A stretch of 64,000 nt of DNA, taken from positions 1,178,001 to 1,242,000 of the forward strand of contig OZ257255.1 of assembly GCA_965279655.1 (NCBI GenBank), given 5' to 3'. The position numbers and the translations under genes were made by a program. Position 1 is the first letter of the stretch, and each line of letters begins with the position of its first letter. Below, piece after piece: positions 15,920-25,383 of the stretch. The notes beneath the pieces were generated by a model. The model was given only the letters and a program-made list of their open reading frames with translations, did not search any database and was not told the origin of the DNA. This DNA is from SCTM01 sp965279655 (lineage in GTDB: Bacteria; Pseudomonadota; Alphaproteobacteria; Rhodospirillales; Rhodospirillaceae).

Positions 15920-17206
15920 TTAAGTCGGATCGGCGTCGATGCGCGAGAAGCGTTTCGTATCCGGCATCGTCGCATACACGCACAGCGAACAGGCGATGCA
16001 GCCTGTGACGTACCAGAAAAACCAGCTCTCGTGGCCCGCGCCTTTGAGCCACAAGGCGATGTATTCCGCCGTGCCCCCGAACAGCGAGACCGCGACGGAA
16101 TAGGGCAGCGCCACGCCAATGGCGCGAATTTCGGTTGGGAACAGTTCCGCTTTCACCACGGCGCTGATCGCGCTGTAGAAGCTGTTCACCAGCAAGCCCG
16201 CGAGTACCAGCGCCAGCGCCGTCATGGCGTCGTGCGTGGTGCTAAGCATGGTCATGATCGGGACGGTCGTCAGCGTGCCGAGCACGCCGAAGGTCAGCAA
16301 CATCGGTTTCCGACCGATGCGATCCGACAACGCCCCGGCGAGCGGCTGAACGGCCATGAAAACGAACAGCGACGCGGTGGAAATCAACGTCGCATCGTCC
16401 TTGCTGAAGCCCGCGGTGTTCACCAGGAACTTCTGCATGTAGTTCGAATAGCAATAGAACGCGACCGTGCCGCCGATGGTCATACCGAAGACCGTCAGCA
16501 CCTGGCGTGGATGGGCGAGCAGGGCGCCCACCGTGCTGCTCATCCGTCGGTGTTTGGCCACGGCGGTGAAGGATTCCGTCTCCTCCAGATTGCGTCGCAG
16601 ATACCAGGCCACCACGGCGCAAAGCGCGCCGATGAAAAATGGAATGCGCCAGCCCCAGGATTTCAACTCATCGGGTGTCAGCACGAATTGCTGGAGGATC
16701 ACCAAAATGGTCAACGCGAGCAGTTGCCCGCCGATCAAGGTCACGTATTGAAAGCTGGTGTAGAACCCCCTGCGATCCGCATGGGAGATCTCGCTCAGGT
16801 AGGTGGCTGCTGCGCCGTATTCCCCGCCGACGCTGATGCCTTGAATCAACCGCGCGAAAAGCAGGATCGCCGGCGCCGCCACGCCGATGGTGGCGTAACC
16901 CGGCGTCACGGCGATGAGCAGGGACCCGACACACATCAGGACGACGGAGAACGTGAGCGCGGCCTTGCGGCCATGGCGGTCCGCATAGAGGCCAAGCAGC
17001 CAGCCGCCGATGGGGCGCATGAAGAAGCCCACGGCGAAGATGCCGGCGGCATTCAGGAGTTGGGCGGTCGGGCTGGCGTTCGGGAAGAAAACGGGCGCGA
17101 AGTAGAGCGTGAGCGCGGAGTAGGTATACCAGTCATACCACTCGACCAGATTGCCGACGGATCCGACAAAGACCTGTTTGATCCGGTGTCCCGCGCCCCC
17201 CGACAC
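15920..17206 (-). CDS. MFS transporter, metabolite:H+ symporter (MHS) type
   Basis: 428 residues, twelve hydrophobic segments. MHS hallmarks are present: the entry sequence GSVGNLVEWYDWYTYSAL, FMRPIGGWLLGLYADRHGRK between helices 2 and 3, and RLIQGISVGGEYGAA in helix 4-5. The family (KgtP, ProP, ShiA types) imports organic acids or zwitterions with protons across the inner membrane. The start is 5 bases after the stop of the hydantoinase-like gene, so the two are cotranscribed and the transporter probably brings in that enzyme's substrate. Confidence 0.9.
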   Translation of the reverse strand: MSGGAGHRIKQVFVGSVGNLVEWYDWYTYSALTLYFAPVFFPNASPTAQLLNAAGIFAVGFFMRPIGGWLLGLYADRHGRKAALTFSVVLMCVGSLLIAVTPGYATIGVAAPAILLFARLIQGISVGGEYGAAATYLSEISHADRRGFYTSFQYVTLIGGQLLALTILVILQQFVLTPDELKSWGWRIPFFIGALCAVVAWYLRRNLEETESFTAVAKHRRMSSTVGALLAHPRQVLTVFGMTIGGTVAFYCYSNYMQKFLVNTAGFSKDDATLISTASLFVFMAVQPLAGALSDRIGRKPMLLTFGVLGTLTTVPIMTMLSTTHDAMTALALVLAGLLVNSFYSAISAVVKAELFPTEIRAIGVALPYSVAVSLFGGTAEYIALWLKGAGHESWFFWYVTGCIACSLCVYATMPDTKRFSRIDADPT

Positions 17207-17211
17207 GGGTT

Positions 17212-18582
17212 TTAGACCTTGCGATTGGGATTGGGTGTGCGCTGGATGTATTTGCCGTGACCCGCCGGCCCGACGATCTTGCCTTCATCCATGACCGTGG
17301 TGCCGCGAATGATGGTCATGCGCGGCCAGCCCTTGAGCTTCCAGCCGTCGTAGAGGCTGTAGTCGGAGAAGGAGCCAAGCTCGGCGGCTTTCACTTCGCG
17401 GGTCTGGTCGAGATCGACAATCGCCAGGTCCGCGTCGAGACCGATCTCGATACGTCCCTTTTGCGGCAGGTCGAAGATGTCGGCCACGCGGCTGGTGACG
17501 ACTTGCGCGATCCGCTCCAGGGACAAGCGTCCCTTGTGATAACCTTCGCTCAGCAGCACCGGCAGAATTGTGGCCGTGCCGGGGAAGCCCTGTGAGGCCT
17601 GCCAGATCGCCTTTTCCTTGGTCGCCTTCTTGCGCGGCACGTGGTCCGACGCGACCACGTCGATGCTGCCGTCGGCGAGGCCTTCCCACATCGCCTGCAC
17701 ATCGTCCGCGGTCCGGAACGGCGGATTGGCTTTGCCGACGCTGCCGTCCTTCGCGTTCTCGTCGTGCGTGAGATAGTGGGGGCAGGTCTCGACATAAACC
17801 CGGTCGTAGCGCTTGCGCCACTTGCGCACTTCGTCCAACGCCATGCGGGTGCTCAAGTGCGGAATGTAGATCGTCGCGCCGAGATGCTCGGCGAACATCA
17901 TCGCGCGCACGCAACTCTCGGCTTCCGTGAACGCAGGCTTGGACTGGCTCCAGTCATACAGGGTCGATTTGCCCGCCGCCTGCATTTCGCGGCGGATGCG
18001 GCTGACGAGTTCGATGTTCTCCGTGTGTAAAACCACCACCGCATTCACCTTCGCGGCGGCCTTCAGCAGCTCGAACAAATATCCGTCATCGGTCCCGTCG
18101 AGGCCGAGGTAGCGGCCTTCCTCGCCTTTGAAGTTCATGAAGTACTTGAACGACGTGACGCCGTAGTCCTTCACATAGGACGACAATTCCGTGATGTGCT
18201 GCTCGCTCGCGGTTGAGAAGTGGAACGCGTAGTCCACAAAGACGCGCGGCTTTGCGTGGGCCTGCTCGCGGGAAAATACGTCGCCGTAAGCCTCATTATT
18301 CAGGAAAAAACCGAGCACCGTCGAGAAGCCGCCTTGCGCGGCATAGATGGTCTCCGACGTATACTCCGTGATCGGTTCGGCGAAGCCGAAGTGAATATGC
18401 GCGTCGATCAGGCCCGGGAACACGTGGCGGCCCTTCGCGTCGATGACGTTGGCGGCCTCGGCTTGCGTGCCGGGCTGTAAAAGGGCGGCGAACTTTCCGT
18501 CCTTGATGCCGATATCCATCGGCGCGATGCCGGTATCCGGCGACACGACGGTTCCGTTCTTGATGAGCGTATCGAAGCGCAT
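17212..18582 (-). CDS. Hydantoinase / dihydropyrimidinase-family amidohydrolase
   Basis: 456 residues of the cyclic-amide amidohydrolase group (dihydroorotase, allantoinase, hydantoinase). The binuclear metal set is visible: GLIDAHIHFG (H62 and H64), the lysine expected to be carbamylated in SFKYFMNF, LHTENIEL, IYIPHLSTR and the aspartate in VASDHVPR. These enzymes open five- or six-membered cyclic ureides using zinc or a similar metal in the cytoplasm. The gene lies between a COG0523 GTPase (20 bases upstream) and an MHS transporter (5 bases downstream). The exact ring substrate is not determinable. Confidence 0.88.
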   Translation of the reverse strand: MRFDTLIKNGTVVSPDTGIAPMDIGIKDGKFAALLQPGTQAEAANVIDAKGRHVFPGLIDAHIHFGFAEPITEYTSETIYAAQGGFSTVLGFFLNNEAYGDVFSREQAHAKPRVFVDYAFHFSTASEQHITELSSYVKDYGVTSFKYFMNFKGEEGRYLGLDGTDDGYLFELLKAAAKVNAVVVLHTENIELVSRIRREMQAAGKSTLYDWSQSKPAFTEAESCVRAMMFAEHLGATIYIPHLSTRMALDEVRKWRKRYDRVYVETCPHYLTHDENAKDGSVGKANPPFRTADDVQAMWEGLADGSIDVVASDHVPRKKATKEKAIWQASQGFPGTATILPVLLSEGYHKGRLSLERIAQVVTSRVADIFDLPQKGRIEIGLDADLAIVDLDQTREVKAAELGSFSDYSLYDGWKLKGWPRMTIIRGTTVMDEGKIVGPAGHGKYIQRTPNPNRKV

Positions 18583-18602
18583 GGGATTCCCCCGAAACTA
18601 TT

Positions 18603-19625
18603 CTAGTGGTGAGTGTTCATGAGTTCGGCGATCGAGGCGGGCCGGTGTGTGCCGGGCTCCGCGTGCAGGATCGTGAGACTTTGACGCAGGATGTTCGTAT
18701 CGACCCCTTGAACGATGCACACCAGGCGCGAGCCGTGATCGGCGTCCGGCCAGGCGGCCAAACGCTGGGATGGCGCGAACACGGTCTGCACCCCCTGCAA
18801 CACGACCGGACCGGTGCCGGCCACGTCGAGGATGCCTTTCGTGCGCAGCATCTTGTTGCCGAAGAATTCTTTCGAGAAGTCGATCCATCCGGCGAGGCCG
18901 GACCAGGTCACGGGCTTCTCGATGCGGAAGCTATACGCCTGGATGTCGTCGGCGTGACGGTGATGTCCGTGATGATCATCGTGATGATGATCACTGTCGG
19001 TCGACACGGTCATGTTGCTGCCGACGAACAAGTCATCGGGCACGAGATCGGTCCCGCCGCAATCCAATTGGGCGGTCGCGTTCAAGGCGACCAGGCGCGC
19101 GCGCAACTCGGCGGGGCAGGCATCGCCGGTCAAATCGGTTTTCGTGACGATCAATCGGTCGGCGACGGCGGCTTGTTTTCGCGCCTCGGGATGATTGTCC
19201 AACTCGCCCAGGCCCAACACCGCATCGACCGTCGTGATGACGGTTCCGAGCTTGTAGTAGGCGGAAAGAAAGCTGTCGCGCAGCAGCGATTGCAGGATCG
19301 GCGCGGGATCGGCCAGGCCCGTGGTCTCCACGACGACCCGCGAGAACGGCGGGATCTCGCCTCGGGCGCGCTTATAGGACAGGTCGGCGAGGGTATCCTT
19401 GAAGGTGTCGAGCATCGCGCAGCACAGGCATCCGGCATTGAGGAGCACCACGTTGTCCTGGCCGCCGACGACGAGCAGGTGGTCGAGCCCGATCTCGCCC
19501 AGTTCATTCACGATGACGGCGGTGTCGGCCAGGGCAGGATGACGCAGCAATCGGTTGAGCAGGGTGGTTTTTCCACTGCCCAGAAATCCGGTCACCACGG
19601 CAACTGGAATTCGCTCCGAAGCCAT
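18603..19625 (-). CDS. COG0523 (CobW/YjiA) GTPase, probable metallochaperone
   Basis: 340 residues from the ATG at 19625, where AGG lies 7 bases upstream. The G-domain has the P-loop TGFLGSGKTTLL, the family metal site GCLCCAM (CxCC), VVETTGLADPAPIL and the base-specificity motif VTKTDL. A histidine-rich segment, DSDHHHDDHHGHHRHADD, lies between the G-domain and the C-terminal CobW_C domain and would bind zinc or a related metal. The protein is cytoplasmic. It is the first gene of a three-gene unit, directly upstream of a metal-dependent amidohydrolase, which suggests it loads or safeguards metal for that enzyme. Confidence 0.9.
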   Translation of the reverse strand: MASERIPVAVVTGFLGSGKTTLLNRLLRHPALADTAVIVNELGEIGLDHLLVVGGQDNVVLLNAGCLCCAMLDTFKDTLADLSYKRARGEIPPFSRVVVETTGLADPAPILQSLLRDSFLSAYYKLGTVITTVDAVLGLGELDNHPEARKQAAVADRLIVTKTDLTGDACPAELRARLVALNATAQLDCGGTDLVPDDLFVGSNMTVSTDSDHHHDDHHGHHRHADDIQAYSFRIEKPVTWSGLAGWIDFSKEFFGNKMLRTKGILDVAGTGPVVLQGVQTVFAPSQRLAAWPDADHGSRLVCIVQGVDTNILRQSLTILHAEPGTHRPASIAELMNTHH

Positions 19626-19744
19626 TGATCTGCCTGCGTTCCTTGACGCCAAAACCGGCACCCGCGCGGACTCATACCACGCTCCAACGCGCGGCGCTGG
19701 CGCGAAGTTTGAGTCCTTATGTAGCGGTCAGCGCGCGCTTGGCC

Positions 19745-21004
19745 TTAAGCCGCCTTGGTATCCATCGGCGAGCCTTTGCCGAGCGTCGCGATCATCAGCG
19801 CGCCCACCGCGAGGATCGGCATGCTCCACATCAGTGCTGGCGTATAGCTGCCGGCCTGGTCGTAGATGATGCCGAAGCTCAGCGGGCCGACGCCGACGCC
19901 GGAATAGAACATCACGAACTGCCAGCCATAGATCTTGCCGTAGTTCTTGAGCCCGAAGTAGCGCGCGGTGAGGTAAGGCAGGAGGTCCACTTCCGAACCC
20001 GCGGCCAACCCAATCATGACCACGGCGACGATCATGAGCGGGACGACCTGCGGCGCGGTCAGGAATATTCCCATCGAAATGACCGGAAGGAACAGGAACG
20101 CACCCGCCACATAAGCGGGATTGAAGTGATCGACCAGAAGCCCGGTGACCAGCCGTCCGAAGATGACGGCAGCGCCCAACGCGCCGGCGACACCTAGCGC
20201 CGCCTCGCGGCTGAGGCCGAAACCGCCGAGCATCGCCACGAGGTGCACCGTCAGCGACGAGACGATCGCACCGATGATCAGGAACGCGAGCCCGTTCTGC
20301 CAGAAGCGGCGTGTGCGCACGGCTTCGTGCATTTCCAGTCCGGTTTGAACCGGCGCTGTCGCGGTCTTTATTCCGGTTTTTGCGTCATAGCCGCTCTCGC
20401 GGAACCACAGGTACACCGGGATGAAGGCCACGAGGGCCACGCCGGCGATGCCGAGGTAGCCGGCCTCCCAACCGTACTTGTCAATCAATCCGCCGATCAG
20501 GAGCGGCGTGAAAGCGCCGGCTGCGCCGGTGCCCGTTGTTGTGATCGCCAAGGCAACCCCGCGATTCTTCGCGAACCACCCGGCGACGCCACGTGTCCAC
20601 ACCAGCGCGGTCGTGCCGCCGCCCATGGCGGCCATCAGATAGAGAGAAATGTAGAAGAAGATGATGTTGCCGTTGTTGAGCGTCATGCCGGCGCAACCGA
20701 TCGCGAGGGTGACGAGGGAGATCAAGCCGATTTTTCGCACGCCGAACTTGTCCGCCAGATACCCGACGATCGGTGCCGTGGTGATCAAGCCGAGCGTCAT
20801 GAACGTCTTGGCAGCGGAGACCTGGGTCCGGCTCCAGTCGAAGGACGTGGAGATCGGGATCAGGAATAAGGCAATGGCATAGAAGCTCACGCCGTTGATG
20901 CCGGCGCAGGCGCCGGTGGCAGCCGCGCCGATGACCTTCCAACCGCGCGCAAACTCGCTTTGGGCGGGTGCGGCGGCGCCGACTGTGGCTTCAGCTTGCG
21001 ACAT
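19745..21004 (-). CDS. MFS transporter, oxalate/monocarboxylate-like
   Basis: 419 residues with twelve hydrophobic segments. The loop YLADKFGVRKIGL after helix 2 and the overall pattern (WKVIGAAATGACAGINGVSF at the start, SFDWSRTQVSAAKTFMTLG) resemble the OFA/MCT branch, which carries oxalate, formate or other monocarboxylates. No enzyme gene is directly attached. It precedes the COG0523 gene on the same strand with a 119-base gap, so it may be a separate unit. Substrate unknown. Confidence 0.82.
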   Translation of the reverse strand: MSQAEATVGAAAPAQSEFARGWKVIGAAATGACAGINGVSFYAIALFLIPISTSFDWSRTQVSAAKTFMTLGLITTAPIVGYLADKFGVRKIGLISLVTLAIGCAGMTLNNGNIIFFYISLYLMAAMGGGTTALVWTRGVAGWFAKNRGVALAITTTGTGAAGAFTPLLIGGLIDKYGWEAGYLGIAGVALVAFIPVYLWFRESGYDAKTGIKTATAPVQTGLEMHEAVRTRRFWQNGLAFLIIGAIVSSLTVHLVAMLGGFGLSREAALGVAGALGAAVIFGRLVTGLLVDHFNPAYVAGAFLFLPVISMGIFLTAPQVVPLMIVAVVMIGLAAGSEVDLLPYLTARYFGLKNYGKIYGWQFVMFYSGVGVGPLSFGIIYDQAGSYTPALMWSMPILAVGALMIATLGKGSPMDTKAA

Positions 21005-21513
21005 GGAGATTAGCCTGCGGTTTGAAGTGTTGCGGTCCCGAGGTCGGGAGAGGGGCGGAGTGTAGCCAGGATCAAGCCGCCGACGGCAAAAAGAATCGCC
21101 GCGCCGATCAAGACTCAGCGATAGCCGTGCATCGAATCATGGCGAAGATGCGCAATTGGCGGGCTTAGATCGCTGCCCGAGCCTGATATGCAAAATGGGG
21201 CGGCCCCTATAACAGGCGCGCGAAGCGTAGCCATCGGACACGGCGGCCGTCATATCGGCCACATGGGCAATCGGTCGAAAAAGAAGGAAGCTCAGATTGC
21301 GACGTGCGCGCTGGCGGGGAAGGGAAGAGCCAAACGGCATCGAAAAGCATTGCTTGGGGCGCGCTCCGCCGCCTGTCCACGGGGTGAGTCTACTGCCGGG
21401 GCGGTCGGGAGGCCTCTTGCAAGGCAAGGATGATTGATCCCACAATGCCTTGCTTCGAGTGCTTTTGTTGTCGCCGGTCGAGGGGAATTCGGCCGAAATC
21501 GGGGAGAGGGGCC
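21005..21513. other. 509-base gap between divergent MFS and TonB-receptor genes
   Basis: No confident gene. The part next to the MFS gene contains a possible small membrane-protein remnant (21010-21132, listed separately). The rest is GC-rich with no clear hairpin or promoter that I can defend; both divergent promoters must lie here. Confidence 0.5.
21010..21132 (-). pseudogene. Possible remnant of a small single-span membrane protein
   Basis: From an ATG at 21132 the minus strand reads MHGYR, then TGA, then VLIGAAILFAVGGLILATLR and a short tail to a TAA at 21010-21012, six bases before the MFS start. The hydrophobic stretch and its position directly before the transporter suggest a small leader or partner protein, with the TGA perhaps replacing tryptophan. 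There is no ribosome binding site at the ATG. It may equally be chance. Confidence 0.25.
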
Positions 21514-23952
21514 ATGCTTAAATTTTCGGGTCGCGGGGCAGCCTGCGCAATCTCGGCGCTGTTGACCATGACGGCCGGTTCGCCCGCGCCGGTCTTCGCG
21601 CAAGACATTGCGCTCGAAGAGATCACGGTCACGGCACGCCGGCGCGAAGAAAATCTCATGGAGATTCCGATCGCGGTCGCGGTCGTGAACGCCGCGGCGA
21701 TCGAAGCCGCCGGCATCAAGGACATGCAGAAGCTCTCGGCCTACACGCCGGGCCTGCACATCGACACGAGCCTGACGTCGCAGACCACGCGCGCCATCAG
21801 CTTCCGCGGCCTGTCCGTGGTGGGCAGCGCGTCCGCGCCAGCCGCCACCGTGTTCGTTGACGGCGTTGCGCTCGCCGGTAGCGGCCAGCCTTACCTCGGC
21901 GATCTCGATCGCGTCGAAGTGCTCGTCGGTCCGCAGAGCGTGTACTTCGGTCGCTCGACCTTCACCGGCGCCATCAACTTCGTGACCAAGCGCCCCAGCG
22001 ACACCTTCCAGGGCCGCATCCTCGCGGAATACGGAAGCTGGCGCACCACCGACTTCGCGTTGACCCTCGAGGGACCTCTGGTTCCCGGCAAGCTGTCGAT
22101 GCGCGCCACGGGCCGCGCCTACAATACCGCCGGCCAGTACGCGAATTCCTCCAATCCGTCGGAGCGCATGGGCGGCCGCAACAGCAAATCCGCCCTGACG
22201 TCGATCTACTTCACGCCGTCGGAAGACCTGACGTTCAAGTTCCTGTACGACCACGAAGACGACGACACCGGTCCGCCGGCCGCAATCGCGCTGAAGGGCA
22301 ACAGCCTTCCGGCGTTCGGCGGCACCGGCACTCAAATTCCGAACGTCACCGGCGGCAGCCAGGAAATCTTCTGCCCGACAAACGGCACCTTCGGCGTCTA
22401 CTACTGCGGCGCCGTTCCGAACGGGAAGCAGATCGACAAGCGGATCATCTCGGGCAACTTCGAGCTGACGCCGTACTTGCAGGATCTGTTCTTCAACAAC
22501 CGGATCGGCGTGCCAATGCACTTCGATCCGCATTTCATGCAGCACTACGGCAGCCGCGTGGTCGCGGACATCTTCCACCTGAACATCGACTACGAGCGCA
22601 ACGGGTGGACGTTCAGCTCGGTGACCGCCTATCACAACACTAAGAACCAGAGCATCAACACGCCGAACTACCGCGACACGCGCAATGTGCCGAACCCGTT
22701 GTTCAACACGCCGATCCCGGCCGGGCAGCCGTGCTGCCGTCTGCCGTACATCAGCTTCCACCTGTTCATGCAGAACGTGAACAAGGACTATAACCAGGAA
22801 TTCCGCATCACATCACCGCAGGACCAGCGTCTGCGCGGGGTGGTCGGCGCGAGCTGGTTGAAGCAAACCTCTCCGGGCGGAACCAACTTCGGCCAGTCCA
22901 AGACCGTGCCGCAGTACCAGGGTTCGCTCACCGCGATTGAGAGCGTGACGCCCGGCGTCTTCGGTGGTGCGTACTTCGACATCATGCCCGAACTGACGCT
23001 GACTGCCGAAGCCCGCTACCAGTGGGACAAAGTGACCGCGCAAACCACCTTCCCGACGCGACCCGCGCCGACGAAAGACGAGTACAAGGCGTTCTCGCCG
23101 CGCGTTTCGCTCGATTACAAATACGCACCGGGCTCGCTGCTGTTCGCCTTGTTCTCTCGCGGGTATCGCCGCGGCGGGTTCAATTCGATCCTCGTCGGTC
23201 AGCCCGCGTCGGTGCTGGCGCAGTTGGCGCCGATTGGCGCGAGCGAAAGGTTCGGCCAGGAGAAGCTCGACAACTTCGAGCTGGGCTGGAAGTCGACCAT
23301 GCTCGACAACCGCATCCGCACCAGCTTGGTCGGCTACTATCAGATTTGGAAAAATGGCCAGATCCCGAGCCAAATCTCCTTCGTGCAGCCCAACGGCGGC
23401 GTCGTGAATACGGTCGTCACCACCAACGCCGGCACGGTCGATCTGTACGGCGCGGAACTGCAAGCCGACTTCGCGGTCAGCCAGCAGCTGACGGTGAGCA
23501 GCACCTTCAACTGGCAGCCGTCGAAGATCAAAGCCTACAACTACATCCCGGCCGGCACGCAGATCCGCCGCTCGGGCAACGTGAACGGCAATACCTTCTT
23601 CGGCGCGCCGATCGCGAAGTTCACCCTGTCACCGACCTACACCGACAACCTTGTCGGCGATTGGGAATGGTACGCCCGCGGCGACTGGCGCTGGCGCGGC
23701 AAGTACTACATCGACGCCACCAACCTGGCGTGGATCCCGTCGAACAACATCTTCGATCTGCACTTCGGCGTGCGGCGTGAAAACCTGAACATCGAAGCCT
23801 ACGTCCAGAACATCTTCGATGACCGCACCGCCCAGCAGGGTGAGTACGGTGCGGACTCGTCGAGCTCGACGGGCGGTTCGCTTGAGAATGAAGTCCGTCT
23901 GCTCCTGGCGAACCGGCGCACGATGGGCATCAAGGCGACGTACAAGTTCTAG
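21514..23952 (+). CDS. TonB-dependent outer-membrane receptor 1
   Basis: 812 residues. The ATG at 21514 follows GGGGAGAGGGG and opens a signal peptide (LLTMTAGSPAPVFA, cleavage before QD). Next comes the TonB-box region ALEEITVTARRREEN, the plug domain with VGPQSVYFGRSTFTGAINF, and a 22-strand-type barrel ending in ATYKF with the terminal aromatic needed for barrel insertion. It imports a large or scarce substrate across the outer membrane using TonB energy. The CHRD protein and molybdenum enzyme genes follow within 40 bases, so it probably feeds that system. It shares close plug motifs with the receptor at 46920. Confidence 0.92.
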   Translation: MLKFSGRGAACAISALLTMTAGSPAPVFAQDIALEEITVTARRREENLMEIPIAVAVVNAAAIEAAGIKDMQKLSAYTPGLHIDTSLTSQTTRAISFRGLSVVGSASAPAATVFVDGVALAGSGQPYLGDLDRVEVLVGPQSVYFGRSTFTGAINFVTKRPSDTFQGRILAEYGSWRTTDFALTLEGPLVPGKLSMRATGRAYNTAGQYANSSNPSERMGGRNSKSALTSIYFTPSEDLTFKFLYDHEDDDTGPPAAIALKGNSLPAFGGTGTQIPNVTGGSQEIFCPTNGTFGVYYCGAVPNGKQIDKRIISGNFELTPYLQDLFFNNRIGVPMHFDPHFMQHYGSRVVADIFHLNIDYERNGWTFSSVTAYHNTKNQSINTPNYRDTRNVPNPLFNTPIPAGQPCCRLPYISFHLFMQNVNKDYNQEFRITSPQDQRLRGVVGASWLKQTSPGGTNFGQSKTVPQYQGSLTAIESVTPGVFGGAYFDIMPELTLTAEARYQWDKVTAQTTFPTRPAPTKDEYKAFSPRVSLDYKYAPGSLLFALFSRGYRRGGFNSILVGQPASVLAQLAPIGASERFGQEKLDNFELGWKSTMLDNRIRTSLVGYYQIWKNGQIPSQISFVQPNGGVVNTVVTTNAGTVDLYGAELQADFAVSQQLTVSSTFNWQPSKIKAYNYIPAGTQIRRSGNVNGNTFFGAPIAKFTLSPTYTDNLVGDWEWYARGDWRWRGKYYIDATNLAWIPSNNIFDLHFGVRRENLNIEAYVQNIFDDRTAQQGEYGADSSSSTGGSLENEVRLLLANRRTMGIKATYKF

Positions 23953-23989
23953 GACTGCGCCGGCGCGCGGCGCAAAGAGGAGTTTGTTG

Positions 23990-24487
23990 ATGCGTCGCGT
24001 GCTGGCAGTCGTTCTGGTTCTGGCCGGGGTCTCGAGCGGTGTTGCGGCCCTGGCGGCGGAAGCCGCCGGGCACAAGCACGTCTACCCGGACCCCAGCATC
24101 AACGGCCCGCCGATCCGTTTCTTCGCCAGCATGTCGGCGGACGAGGAAAGCTCATACACAGAAAGTCCCGGCTCCGGGCGAGCGGAGTTCGTGCTCGATC
24201 GGGACACGATGAAGTTCTCCTGGAAGATCACCTTCAAGGACCTGACCACGGCGCCGATTGCCATGCGCGTGCACGGCCCGCAGACGCCCGGCGGCGAGGC
24301 CGGCGTGTTGTTCGATCTCGCGCCCAACGGCGTGAAAAGCCCGACCGAGGGATCGCACATCCTCAACGACGGCGAACTTCGCTACCTGCTCACGGATCGG
24401 CTGTACATCAACATCACGACCCAGAAGTACAAGCAGGGCGAGATCCGCGGGCAGATCCAGCGCATGCGGCCCACGCCCACCCAATAG
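23990..24487 (+). CDS. Secreted CHRD-domain protein 1
   Basis: 165 residues. AGAGGAG lies 7 bases before the ATG. A signal peptide (RRVLAVVLVLAGVSSGVAAL) precedes a single CHRD domain: FFASMSADEESSY, SGRAEFVLDRDTMKFSWKIT, MRVHGPQTPGGEAGVLFDL and a C-terminal YINITTQKYKQGEIRGQI, the family's most typical stretch. CHRD is an extracytoplasmic beta-sandwich domain of unclear function. The gene lies between the TonB receptor and the membrane anchor of the molybdenum complex. A second copy is at 57924, leading cassette 3. Confidence 0.88.
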   Translation: MRRVLAVVLVLAGVSSGVAALAAEAAGHKHVYPDPSINGPPIRFFASMSADEESSYTESPGSGRAEFVLDRDTMKFSWKITFKDLTTAPIAMRVHGPQTPGGEAGVLFDLAPNGVKSPTEGSHILNDGELRYLLTDRLYINITTQKYKQGEIRGQIQRMRPTPTQ

Positions 24488-24490
24488 CTG

Positions 24491-25381
24491 ATGGTCACGC
24501 GGCCCCATCACACGCGAGTCATGGTGCAGGGACGTCCCGACTTTTCCGTCGGGGTGAAACTGCAACGCATCTGGGGACTGCGTGAAGGCTCCGTTTTCGC
24601 CATCGAAGGCCTCGCGGCCACAGTGATGATTGGTGCCGCGACGGCCGCATGGCTGCCGGGCATGATCGCCGCGGAACTGGTGATGATCACCGCCGTGGTG
24701 CTGCTGTTCAGCCACCTCGGCAATCCGTGGGCGGCCTGGCGGGCGGTCGCCAACATCCGCCGCTCCTGGATCAGCCGCGGCACCGCAATGATAGGGGCAT
24801 TCTGTGGTCTCGGCGGGGCGGCGATCATTGTCGCCCTGTGGCTGCCGCTGCCGTCGCCGCTGCCCGAGACCCTACTCGTCCTGCAACTCGTCACGGCCGT
24901 CTTCATCCTGTTCTATCCGGGCTTCGCCATGGCGGCCTCGGCGGGCATTCCGTTCTGGAACACGGGCCTGCTGCCGGTGCTGTCCTGCCTGGGCGGCCTG
25001 AGCACGGGCGGCGCGGTGCTGATCGCGCTCGCGCCGATTGCGGCGCTCACACCCTTCGCGCCGGAGGCGGCAATTCAGATCGAGTTGGGACTCATCGGCG
25101 GGATCGCGGTGTGCCTCCTCGCGCTTGTGTCCGCGGCATTCCGCATGGGGCAGGCGGCGCGCTTTTCCGCCGGGCGTCTGATGACCATCGAGACCATTTG
25201 GTTTTGGCTGCTTGCTGTCGGCACGGGGCTCCTGGCCCCGGCGGCGATCTATGGCATCATGTTGACCGGCGCCGACGTCGGAATTCTTCTCCCGATCGTC
25301 GCCGCGATCCTTCGGCCGCTCGGCGACATCGCCCTGCGCTTCGCGATCCTGAAAGTCGGCGCTTACGAGGCGTTGTTGTAA
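24491..25381 (+). CDS. NrfD/DmsC-like membrane anchor subunit
   Basis: 296 residues, about eight transmembrane segments (for example GSVFAIEGLAATVMIGAAT, MIGAFCGLGGAAIIVALWL and TIWFWLLAVGTGLLAPAAI). Size and hydrophobic pattern match the DmsC/NrfD quinone-interacting anchors of molybdopterin oxidoreductase complexes. It starts 3 bases after the CHRD stop and ends 2 bases before the catalytic subunit, so all are one operon. It probably exchanges electrons between the quinone pool and the four-cluster ferredoxin subunit. Sequence identity to a specific subfamily is not obvious by eye; assignment leans on context. Confidence 0.75.
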   Translation: MVTRPHHTRVMVQGRPDFSVGVKLQRIWGLREGSVFAIEGLAATVMIGAATAAWLPGMIAAELVMITAVVLLFSHLGNPWAAWRAVANIRRSWISRGTAMIGAFCGLGGAAIIVALWLPLPSPLPETLLVLQLVTAVFILFYPGFAMAASAGIPFWNTGLLPVLSCLGGLSTGGAVLIALAPIAALTPFAPEAAIQIELGLIGGIAVCLLALVSAAFRMGQAARFSAGRLMTIETIWFWLLAVGTGLLAPAAIYGIMLTGADVGILLPIVAAILRPLGDIALRFAILKVGAYEALL

Positions 25382-25383
25382 TC

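Noticed and set aside
24649..25383. In-frame upstream extension of the molybdopterin subunit
   Set aside because: It lies wholly within the membrane anchor gene in another frame and translates to an R/G/H-rich low-information sequence.
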